Shown here: piece by piece, positions 1 through 5,033 of the stretch
Layout of the letters: every line of letters starts with the position of its first letter
How positions within the stretch are numbered: the stretch's first letter is position 1
Source of the DNA: a bacterium
GTDB lineage: Bacteria; Patescibacteriota; Patescibacteriia; Patescibacteriales; GWE2-39-37
DNA length: 17,179 nt
Direction of reading: 5' to 3'
Assembly: GCA_021786695.1 (NCBI GenBank)
Contig: JAJYMT010000062.1
Coordinates: 1 to 17,179 of the forward strand
Made by a program: the position numbers and the translations under genes
Notes under the pieces: generated by a model
Told to the model about the DNA's origin: nothing
Seen by the model: the letters and a program-made list of their open reading frames with translations, nothing else
Database searches by the model: none

Positions 1-172
1 ATGGATTCCCGACGGCGCATGAAACTGGTGAATAGCGCCGTCGGGAGGTGAGGGTGAGACAAGGTAGCATCTTGGCGCTACCTCCTCTCCGGACGATTCA
101 GGCCCCGTTCGCCCTTGACCTAAGGGTTTCCTGGGTTTTCCCAGAGATCGCGGGGGAGTGCCTGTCGTCTCT
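1..172 (-). ncRNA. Unidentified structured RNA or riboswitch-like leader (partial)
   Basis: No convincing reading frame lies here, but the minus strand has a strong promoter just upstream and dense RNA-like pairing. Going 5' to 3' on the RNA: a closing stem 165-169 with 92-96 and 160-164 with 99-103 (two unpaired bases at 97-98), extended by 151-154 with 104-107; inside it two hairpins, 140-144/131-135 with an AAAA loop, and 122-126/112-116; then a separate 7-bp hairpin 77-83/62-68; then a perfect 12-bp hairpin 35-46/7-18. The first domain is therefore a multi-branch junction. I looked for RNase P, tmRNA, SRP and 6S signatures and found none. The RNA runs off the window, so it may be a free ncRNA or the 5' leader of a gene to the left. 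Confidence 0.5.
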
Positions 173-179
173 ATTATCA

Positions 180-207
180 TATATAACATAAATAAACAGA
201 TTGTCAA
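180..207 (-). promoter_or_regulatory. Sigma-70-type promoter for the structured RNA
   Basis: On the minus strand a perfect TTGACA (207-202) is followed after 16 bases by TATATA (185-180), with TATATG at an 18-base spacing as an alternative -10. The predicted start is near 172, just before the first paired stem of the RNA. It lies directly downstream of the thrC terminator, so it starts a new transcription unit. Confidence 0.6.
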
Positions 208-224
208 ATTCGCCGCTTATTGAT

Positions 225-253
225 AAAAAAGCCGGCTCCGAGAGGAACCGGCT
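225..253 (-). terminator. Intrinsic terminator of thrC
   Basis: Ten-base arms 244-253 and 230-239 (one G-T pair) with a four-base loop are followed on the minus strand by a run of T (230-225). It lies 16 bases after the thrC stop codon. Confidence 0.85.
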
Positions 254-268
254 GTAGGGGGGTTGGTT

Positions 269-1630
269 TTACAGGGCGGACTTTACCGCTTGTTCGATTT
301 TTTCCAAAGAGGCGTTTTCCACCACCCGGTAAGGGTTGGCGAAGCGTTTCCTGGAGCCGTTCAGGTGGTGATCGATCGCCGAATCGATGAACTTGAGGCC
401 GCTGGCGGTTGAAACGGCCACCACCACTTCGTTTTGCAATGACCGGCGATCGTCTCTGGCCTGCAGGACGGCGCTGACCGCGACCGAGCCCTGGGGGCAG
501 ATGTCGGCTCCGGCGCGGTTGAAACGGGCCCTGGTCTCCTGGATTTGCCGGTCGTCGACATCGTAGTAAAGGATTTCGAAGCAGTCGTAAAGCCGTTTGA
601 TCCGGGGGAAGGAGACCGGATCCTGGATGTTCATCGCCGAGGCGATGGTGTCGTGAAATTTTCCCGGCTCGTACTTGGTGAAACCGGAACGGGCCCAACG
701 CACCAGGGTGTTGGTGTTTTTGGCCTGGGCCACGATGATGCCGGGCAGACGGTCGATCAGGCCGTGGTCGCGCGCCCGCAGGCAGGAAAGCAGCAGGGCG
801 GTCAGGTTGCCGCCGTTGCCCACCGGGATGGAGATCCAGCGAGGCGCTTTCCAACGAAGATCCTGGAAGATCTCCAAGGCGATCGTCTCCTGACCGATCA
901 GCCGGAAGGCATTGGCGGAATTGACCAGCACCATGCTCGGGTTTTTGGCGCAGAACTCCTTGATCAGCCGCATGCAGCCGTCGAAGCCGTCGCGGTGCTT
1001 GATCGCCACCACCAGCGCCCCGTACATCATGGCCTGGGCCAGTTGTCCAGGTGAGATTTTTTCGAAGGGCAGGAAGACGATCGAGCGAAGAACGTCGCGG
1101 TAATAGGCGGCGTAGGCGGCGGCCGAGGCGGAAGTGTCGCCGGTCGAGGCGCAGGCGACGGCGCTGATACCCAGTTCGGGGCATTCAAGCTGCAGCCGGC
1201 GGGCCTCGGAAACGGCGACCGGCATGCCGCGATCCTTGAAGCTCTCGGAGGGGCTTTGTCCCTCCATCTTGATGTACAACCGATTCAGGCCGATCTGCCG
1301 CTTGAGCCACCGGGGCGGCTCGAACAGATCGGTCAGCCCCTCCTTGAGCGACAGTACGGCCTTTTCCGGGAAGCCGGGCAGGATGTATTTGAGCCACATG
1401 AACACGCCGCTGCCGTACGGATAGCGCTGTGCCAGCCGGCCGTAGCGGATCGAGTCGAAATACATCTGTGACTCGGTTCCGAAGCCGATCTGCTGCTTGA
1501 TGAACGCTTCGTCGCGCTCCGGCATAAACAGCCCGCCGCAAACGCTGCAGCAATAGAGGTTTTCGTCGTGCGGCTTGATCGCCTCGCACTTGATGCATTT
1601 CAGCAGATAACGGGGCTTAATTCGACCCAT
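269..1630 (-). CDS. thrC: Threonine synthase with N-terminal zinc ribbon
   Basis: A PLP enzyme expected to convert O-phosphohomoserine to threonine in the cytosol; 453 aa from the chosen start. The N-terminus is a four-cysteine zinc-ribbon-like segment (C12, C15, C28, C31). The PLP lysine is K132 in SESFKDRG, followed by an ASTGDTSASAAAYAAY segment and the phosphate-binding PVGNGGN loop. The start is ATG 1630 because AAGGAGGAG lies 8 bases upstream (1639-1647). A TTG start at 1678 would add 16 residues and has an AAGGAGG (1693-1699) at a poor 14-base spacing. It lies just downstream of tRNA-Glu on the same strand and ends at a strong terminator. No other threonine pathway gene is visible, so the source of phosphohomoserine is unknown from this window; a related PLP lyase/synthase activity cannot be excluded. 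Confidence 0.92.
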   Translation of the reverse strand: MGRIKPRYLLKCIKCEAIKPHDENLYCCSVCGGLFMPERDEAFIKQQIGFGTESQMYFDSIRYGRLAQRYPYGSGVFMWLKYILPGFPEKAVLSLKEGLTDLFEPPRWLKRQIGLNRLYIKMEGQSPSESFKDRGMPVAVSEARRLQLECPELGISAVACASTGDTSASAAAYAAYYRDVLRSIVFLPFEKISPGQLAQAMMYGALVVAIKHRDGFDGCMRLIKEFCAKNPSMVLVNSANAFRLIGQETIALEIFQDLRWKAPRWISIPVGNGGNLTALLLSCLRARDHGLIDRLPGIIVAQAKNTNTLVRWARSGFTKYEPGKFHDTIASAMNIQDPVSFPRIKRLYDCFEILYYDVDDRQIQETRARFNRAGADICPQGSVAVSAVLQARDDRRSLQNEVVVAVSTASGLKFIDSAIDHHLNGSRKRFANPYRVVENASLEKIEQAVKSAL

Positions 1631-1719
1631 CTCGGTTCTCCTCCTTCGAATTAAGATGTAAGGAACGAAAAAAGCCAAACAACCCTGTTCGGCCTCCTTG
1701 TGATTTATTTTTTTTTCAG

Positions 1720-1791
1720 TACCGAGTACGGGAGTCGGACCCGTCTTACTAGGTTGAGAACCTAGTGTCCTAACCGATAGACGAACTCGGC
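1720..1791 (-). tRNA. tRNA-Glu (anticodon CTC)
   Basis: A full cloverleaf on the minus strand: 7-bp acceptor stem (GCCGAGT with ACTCGGT), 4-bp D stem, 5-bp anticodon stem CTAGG/CCTAG around loop TTCTCAA (anticodon CTC, reads GAG), 4-base variable loop, 5-bp T stem ACGGG/CCCGT. CCA is not encoded: the discriminator A (1720) is followed by CTG, so CCA must be added by an enzyme. Two oddities: the first pair is G1-U72, and the T loop reads TCCGACT, which puts C where the nearly universal U55 should be. Confidence 0.93.
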
Positions 1792-1873
1792 ATGCTTTGG
1801 CCTGCTTGCAACGCGTTACGTAGCTTTGCGGGTAGGTAGGCGTGTCGGGCGGGCGATGGCGGCGAAAAAAGAC

Positions 1874-1893
1874 AAAAAATGCCGCAGCATTTT
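1874..1893 (-). terminator. Probable terminator of the def-fmt unit
   Basis: A 7-bp stem (1887-1893 with 1876-1882) with a CGCA/TGCG loop is followed on the minus strand by six T (1879-1874, partly in the stem). It lies 25 bases after the fmt stop. It overlaps the predicted start point of the tRNA-Glu promoter, so the tRNA precursor would begin with this same hairpin. Confidence 0.6.
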
Positions 1894-1897
1894 CATT

Positions 1898-1926
1898 ACT
1901 ATAAGACGTAAAGCGAGTTATGTCAA
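1898..1926 (-). promoter_or_regulatory. Promoter for tRNA-Glu(CTC)
   Basis: On the minus strand TTGACA (1926-1921), a 17-base spacer and TATAGT (1903-1898). The -35 box is formed by the last two sense codons of fmt (TTG ACA before the TAA stop). The predicted start near 1891 leaves a leader of about 100 bases ahead of the mature tRNA, to be removed by RNase P. Confidence 0.7.
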
Positions 1927-2925
1927 GGTGGCGCCCAGAATATTTTGATGGCCGCGGACGAAATCATCGGCGCTCATCTCTTTTTTCCCCTCCGGCTGCA
2001 GCCGTTCGATGATTAGCGCGTCGCGGCCGGTCTGAACCGCCAGCTTGTTTTTGTAGTGGAAAATTTTTCCGATCGGCTGGTCGTTCAGTTCGAACCGGTG
2101 CGGCGCGACCTTGTTGATCTTTAGCATCTGGCCCGTCTCCTTGACTCGGGAAAAGGCGCCGGGCCAGGGCTGCATCGCGCGTACGAATCTTTCCAATTCC
2201 TCGGACGGTCGGTTCCAGTCGATCAGCCCCGCTTCTTTTTTTAATACCCCAACATAATTAGCCAACTTTTCGTCCTGTGGAACGGGTTTAATTTTTCCGG
2301 CGACGTAATCAAAAAGCACCGGCGCAATAATTTCACCGGAGAGGGAAGACAGCTTATCGTATAGGGTGGCGGCGGTTTCGAGGGGGCCGATCAGAACCTT
2401 GGATTGATGGATGACCGGTCCGGTGTCGAGCGTCTCGTCCATCTTCATTATTGAGACGCCGGTCTCGCGGTCGCCGTTCATGATCGGCGCCTGGATGACC
2501 GAAGCGCCGCGGTATTTAGGAAGCAGTGAGCCGTGGATGTTGATACAGCCGAATTTCGGCAGCTCCAGAATCTCTTTGGGGATGATTTGCGAATAGGCGA
2601 CGACGACGATTACGTCCGGCGCGATTTTTTTAAGATCCGCCGCAAATTCCCGGATCTTTGCCGGCTGAAGCACCTTGATGCCCAGCGTTGCCGCCGCCCG
2701 TTTGATCGGCGGGGCAGTGAGGGTCTTGCCGCGGCCGGCGGGTTTGTCCGGGTTAGTGACGACCGCCGCCACCTTGAACCGCGGATCGCCGGCCAGTGAC
2801 TGGAGCGCCGGTACGCCGAAGTCCGGCGTGCCGATAAAAATTAATTTTACCCTGTTAAATTGCGACGATGTCGCACCCGCATCGCGGGATTTAACAGGGT
2901 GAATTTTTTGCCCTTTTTGTCTCAT
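1918..2925 (-). CDS. fmt: Methionyl-tRNA formyltransferase with atypical N-terminal extension
   Basis: Transfers a formyl group from 10-formyl-tetrahydrofolate to initiator Met-tRNA. The conserved start of the family (KLIFIGTPDFGVPAL) begins at about residue 27. The catalytic segment INIHGSLLPKYRGAS and the MDETLDTGPV segment are both present, followed by a C-terminal tRNA-binding-type domain. From the core the length is about 310 aa, which is normal; the 335-aa reading frame has about 25 extra residues. Much of this extension is translated from the 52-bp inverted repeat at 2849-2900. No ATG, GTG or TTG lies in frame between the extension and the core, so ATG 2925, inside the 3' end of def and without a Shine-Dalgarno site, is the only ordinary start. 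It overlaps def by 35 bases and is probably co-transcribed with it. Confidence 0.95.
   Translation of the reverse strand: MRQKGQKIHPVKSRDAGATSSQFNRVKLIFIGTPDFGVPALQSLAGDPRFKVAAVVTNPDKPAGRGKTLTAPPIKRAAATLGIKVLQPAKIREFAADLKKIAPDVIVVVAYSQIIPKEILELPKFGCINIHGSLLPKYRGASVIQAPIMNGDRETGVSIMKMDETLDTGPVIHQSKVLIGPLETAATLYDKLSSLSGEIIAPVLFDYVAGKIKPVPQDEKLANYVGVLKKEAGLIDWNRPSEELERFVRAMQPWPGAFSRVKETGQMLKINKVAPHRFELNDQPIGKIFHYKNKLAVQTGRDALIIERLQPEGKKEMSADDFVRGHQNILGATLT
2849..2900. repeat. 52-bp cloverleaf-like inverted repeat at the def/fmt junction
   Basis: Perfect 12-bp outer arms (ACCCTGTTAAAT at 2849-2860, its complement at 2889-2900) enclose two adjoining perfect hairpins: 2861-2875 (6-bp stem, 3-base loop) and 2876-2888 (5-bp stem, 3-base loop). 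Every base is in a stem or a three-base loop. The element supplies the last codons and TAA stop of def and about 17 codons of the fmt extension. From memory, similar TTTAACAGGG-armed palindromes recur in Patescibacteria genomes; no second copy was found here. Confidence 0.8.
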
Positions 2926-3427
2926 CGGATTTGATAATTTTATTATAGTACCTGCTTTCCTCGATATTCGTGATCGGTCGCATCTTGTCGATGAATAAGA
3001 CCCCGTCCAGATGGTCGACTTCGTGCTGGATCACCCTGGCCATCAAGCCCTCGGCCGGGTAAGTGATCGCCTTGCCTGCCGGGTCGAGATAGCTGCAAGT
3101 GATTTTTTTATGCCGTCTGACCTCGCCGAACACTTCCGGCACGGACAGGCAGCCCTCCTCGCCCCATTCTTTTAAGAGCGACTTTTTTACGATTTTGGGA
3201 TTGATCAGGGCCAGCGGACCGTCGGCCGTATTGATCGACACCAAACGGATATTTTTTCCGATCTGGGGCGCGGCCAGCCCCACGCCGTCGGCCTTGAGCA
3301 TGGTCTCGGTCATGTCGGCGATCAGTTCGGCCAGTTCTTTTTTTGGAATTTTTTTCAAATCCAAATCAACCGATTTTTGCCGTAAAATCGGGTCAGGATC
3401 AGTTAAAATTCGCAATACTTTGGCCAT
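2891..3427 (-). CDS. def: Peptide deformylase
   Basis: A metalloenzyme that removes the N-formyl group from nascent proteins, acting downstream of Fmt. All three family motifs are present: GVGLAAPQIG near residue 50, EEGCLSVP (metal-binding Cys) near residue 92, and the HEVDHLDG metal-binding and catalytic motif near residue 135. Its 178 aa are typical. The start ATG 3427 has only a weak AGGT upstream. The last residues (Pro-Cys) and the stop come from the inserted palindrome at 2849-2900, so the natural C-terminus was probably a little different. It is first gene of a def-fmt unit and overlaps fmt. Confidence 0.95.
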   Translation of the reverse strand: MAKVLRILTDPDPILRQKSVDLDLKKIPKKELAELIADMTETMLKADGVGLAAPQIGKNIRLVSINTADGPLALINPKIVKKSLLKEWGEEGCLSVPEVFGEVRRHKKITCSYLDPAGKAITYPAEGLMARVIQHEVDHLDGVLFIDKMRPITNIEESRYYNKIIKSDETKRAKNSPC

Positions 3428-3439
3428 ACAAGTTTACCT

Positions 3440-3468
3440 AGCGTAACATAAAAGCGTTTTACGGTCAA
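3440..3468 (-). promoter_or_regulatory. Possible promoter of def-fmt
   Basis: On the minus strand TTGACC (3468-3463), a 17-base spacer and a weak TACGCT (3445-3440). It would give a leader of only about five bases before the def ATG. The poor -10 box makes this tentative. Confidence 0.35.
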
Positions 3469-3479
3469 CGGCCCAAGAA

Positions 3480-3506
3480 TTGATTTTTATGGATTTTTGG
3501 TATAAG
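3480..3506 (+). promoter_or_regulatory. Possible promoter of the small membrane protein gene
   Basis: TTGATT (3480-3485) and TATAAG (3501-3506) with a short 15-base spacer. It is followed at once by three TATAGC copies and stands about 75 bases before the ATG at 3582. Confidence 0.4.
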
Positions 3507-3507
3507 A

Positions 3508-3525
3508 TATAGCTATAGCTATAGC
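3508..3525. repeat. Three tandem copies of TATAGC
   Basis: Three perfect hexamer copies just after the -10 box of the putative promoter. The tract is also nearly self-complementary (GCTATAGC). A related AGCTATA-type repeat ends the same 0.7-kb stretch at 4157-4186. Confidence 0.75.
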
Positions 3526-3581
3526 CATTATTGCTTGCGGTGTTTATCCCCGTTTCAAAAAACCTAATGGAGGTGCAACGC

Positions 3582-3764
3582 ATGGGTAATACCGTGAACA
3601 CGCTGATAGTCGTAATCGTTCTTGGCGCGGCCTATCTCGGAGTCCTTTACCTCATTTACAAAAAGGTCGAAAAAGACCAGCCAAAAGAGCCGCATTACGG
3701 CAGCGAGTACAGCGAGATGCTGGCGAACTCCGATGGTTTTCACCACCATTCGCTCTCGGACTAG
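3582..3764 (+). CDS. Small single-pass membrane protein, unknown function
   Basis: A 60-residue protein with a short polar N-terminus, one hydrophobic segment at about residues 5-25 (LIVVIVLGAAYLGVLYLIY), then a charged tail KKVEKDQPKEPHYGSEY ending in HHHSLSD. The orientation is probably tail inside because of the KK after the membrane segment. The start is ATG 3582, with GGAGGTG (3569-3575) six bases upstream, a clear Shine-Dalgarno site that many neighbours lack. The stop codon lies inside the hairpin of a perfect terminator. I do not recognise a family. The strong ribosome site, the promoter and the terminator argue that it is a real single-gene unit. Confidence 0.72.
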   Translation: MGNTVNTLIVVIVLGAAYLGVLYLIYKKVEKDQPKEPHYGSEYSEMLANSDGFHHHSLSD

Positions 3765-3785
3765 CGCCAGCCGCTAGTCCGTTTT
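3758..3785 (+). terminator. Intrinsic terminator overlapping a stop codon
   Basis: Perfect 9-bp arms GGACTAGCG (3758-3766) and CGCTAGTCC (3772-3780), a 5-base loop, then GTTTTT. The TAG stop of the preceding gene (3762-3764) is part of the left arm. Confidence 0.85.
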
Positions 3786-3792
3786 TATATAT

Positions 3793-4098
3793 ATGGCAAT
3801 CGACAAGGGTTTTGAAAAAATCAAAGATGTTTTCGCCGCGAGACAGAGCAAGAAGCCGCCGGCCTATCCTTGGCAGGACCTGGCTTTGCGCATCATCAAA
3901 GAGCTCTCCGTGCCAAACTTCAAACGTAGCGCGGTCTTCAAGGTCTGCAAGGAGCACCCGAAACAGTTTATCGAGACCTGCCTGAACGACACCAAGGAAC
4001 TCTGCAAAACCGGAGTGAAGTGGCAGTACTTTTTTAAAGTGGTGGCGGGGAAGGGGAATGGTGAAAGTTCAAAGTTCAAAGTTCAAAGTTCAAAGTGA
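3793..4098 (+). CDS. Conserved-looking hypothetical protein with repeat-derived C-terminus
   Basis: About 101 residues, soluble, mixed charge, probably helical: MAIDKGFEKIKDVF near the start, then YPWQDLALRIIKEL, PNFKRSAVFKVCKEH and CKTGVKWQYFFKVV. I have the impression that the WQYFFKV ending recurs in short uncharacterised Patescibacteria proteins, but cannot verify it. The last 11 or so residues (SSKFKVQSSK) are translated from the AAAGTTC tandem repeat, so the ancestral protein probably ended earlier. No Shine-Dalgarno site precedes ATG 3793, which stands eight bases after the T-run of the upstream terminator; it may be made from read-through or an unseen start. Confidence 0.68.
   Translation: MAIDKGFEKIKDVFAARQSKKPPAYPWQDLALRIIKELSVPNFKRSAVFKVCKEHPKQFIETCLNDTKELCKTGVKWQYFFKVVAGKGNGESSKFKVQSSK
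4064..4096. repeat. Heptanucleotide tandem repeat (AAAGTTC)n
   Basis: Four perfect copies of AAAGTTC (4064-4091) and a partial fifth. The 7-base period is not a multiple of three, so each gain or loss of a copy shifts the end of the overlapping reading frame. Confidence 0.9.
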
Positions 4099-4111
4099 AA
4101 GATTTTTATTA

Positions 4112-4141
4112 AAAAAACGCTCTATATTGAAGGCGTTTTTT
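4112..4141. terminator. Bidirectional terminator-like hairpin
   Basis: Arms AAAAAACGC (4112-4120) and GCGTTTTTT (4133-4141) with a 12-base loop. It lies between convergent genes (plus gene ending 4098, minus gene ending 4180) and has A and T tracts for both directions. The GC part of the stem is short. Confidence 0.6.
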
Positions 4142-4150
4142 GCATTTAAA

Positions 4151-4186
4151 GTTATAAGCTATCAGCTAAAAGCCAATAGCTATAAC
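4151..4186. repeat. Degenerate heptamer repeat and imperfect inverted repeat
   Basis: Four successive 7-base units starting with AGC (4157-4163, 4164-4170, 4171-4177, 4178-4184) resemble AGCTAWN. The ends, GTTATAAGCTAT (4151-4162) and ATAGCTATAAC (4176-4186), are inverted copies with one extra base. The stop codon of the minus-strand gene at 4180 lies within it. Confidence 0.6.
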
Positions 4187-4968
4187 CTGAAGTTCATCAC
4201 CAGGTAGCCGACGCCGAACGGCGACTCGTAGGAGATCCTTTGCGGTTCATAATTGATACCATCCAGGATGCCGAGCAGGGTGACGATCGACTTCAGGCCG
4301 CATTCGCAGGCCTCGGTTATTTGCTGTTCGCTCAAGCGCAGAATCTCGTCGGACTGCTTCTGGATCAAGATGTCGATGATCTTTTGGTCGAACTTTGCGG
4401 CTTTGGGCGAGTAGCCGCCGGGGGCGTTCTGCGACAATTTATGCGACAGATCGCCGGAGGCGATCACCGCGATCCGGTTCTGCGAGTACAGGATCTCGCT
4501 CTTGAGCTGCTGGCCGAATTTGAAGTGTTCTTCGAGCGACAGGCCGGAGTAATACAAGGGGATGATTTTTATATGCGGCATACTTTTGGCCAGGACGAAA
4601 AGCGGCACGCTCGAGCCGTAATCAAGGCGCGGCTGGCTGATCAACTGCACCGGCGCCGCGGTTTCGAGCGCTTCCCGCATCCGGTGCGCCAACCCGACAT
4701 CGCCCGCCATCGTATGTTTGGTGGCAAAGTCGCCGAACTCGGTGAACTCGAGCAGGAATTCCGGCGACAGATTCATCGAGAAGGCGTGCGACTGCACCAG
4801 CCCGTGCGGAGAGATGATCAGGATCGTTTCCACTTTGGAGGAATAGAGCTGTTCCTCCAATTTTTTGAAGCCGTCAATGGTGGCCTTGAGCTGGCCGATA
4901 TTTTCTTTGCCGATGGTCGGGATGATTATCGGCGGGTGCGGGGTGATCGCCGCGAAGACGAGGGACAT
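4180..4968 (-). CDS. LigB-type extradiol dioxygenase superfamily / AmmeMemoRadiSam protein B-like
   Basis: A 262-aa cytosolic protein of the class III extradiol dioxygenase (LigB) and Memo superfamily. Visible landmarks are TPHPP with H11, SPHG with H55, LDYGSSVPL at residues 115-123, ASGDLSH with H176, and E222 in ACECGLKS; H11, H55 and E222 are in the positions of the metal ligands of LigB-type enzymes and H176 in that of the catalytic histidine. The DYG segment has Tyr where I would expect His in many relatives. The frequent partners of Memo-like proteins in this arrangement (AMMECR1 domain, radical SAM protein) are not adjacent. ATG 4968 has no Shine-Dalgarno site and an AT-rich upstream region. 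The substrate is unknown; true aromatic ring cleavage seems unlikely in this kind of genome, but this is inference. Confidence 0.85.
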   Translation of the reverse strand: MSLVFAAITPHPPIIIPTIGKENIGQLKATIDGFKKLEEQLYSSKVETILIISPHGLVQSHAFSMNLSPEFLLEFTEFGDFATKHTMAGDVGLAHRMREALETAAPVQLISQPRLDYGSSVPLFVLAKSMPHIKIIPLYYSGLSLEEHFKFGQQLKSEILYSQNRIAVIASGDLSHKLSQNAPGGYSPKAAKFDQKIIDILIQKQSDEILRLSEQQITEACECGLKSIVTLLGILDGINYEPQRISYESPFGVGYLVMNFRL

Positions 4969-4998
4969 AGAATAAATTAAAAAGTAAAAATGAAAAAG

Positions 4999-5027
4999 GA
5001 AAAATTTTTGAAGCGAGCTGTCGCTCG
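4999..5027 (-). terminator. Weak hairpin after the secreted repeat protein gene
   Basis: A 5-bp stem (5023-5027 with 5014-5018) with a four-base loop stands just after the stop at 5034 on the minus strand. The T-run is delayed by an A-run, so it is a poor intrinsic terminator. Confidence 0.3.
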
Positions 5028-5033
5028 TGATAT

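Noticed and set aside
1..172. SRP RNA, 6S RNA or a named riboswitch
   Set aside because: A GGAGGTAGCG stretch recalls the Bacillus SRP Alu region, but the conserved SRP tetraloop domain is absent, and no consensus core of the common riboswitches was recognised.
204..1184. Long second open frame on the minus strand within thrC
   Set aside because: It is an Arg/Pro-rich frame-shifted shadow of thrC with no family motif.
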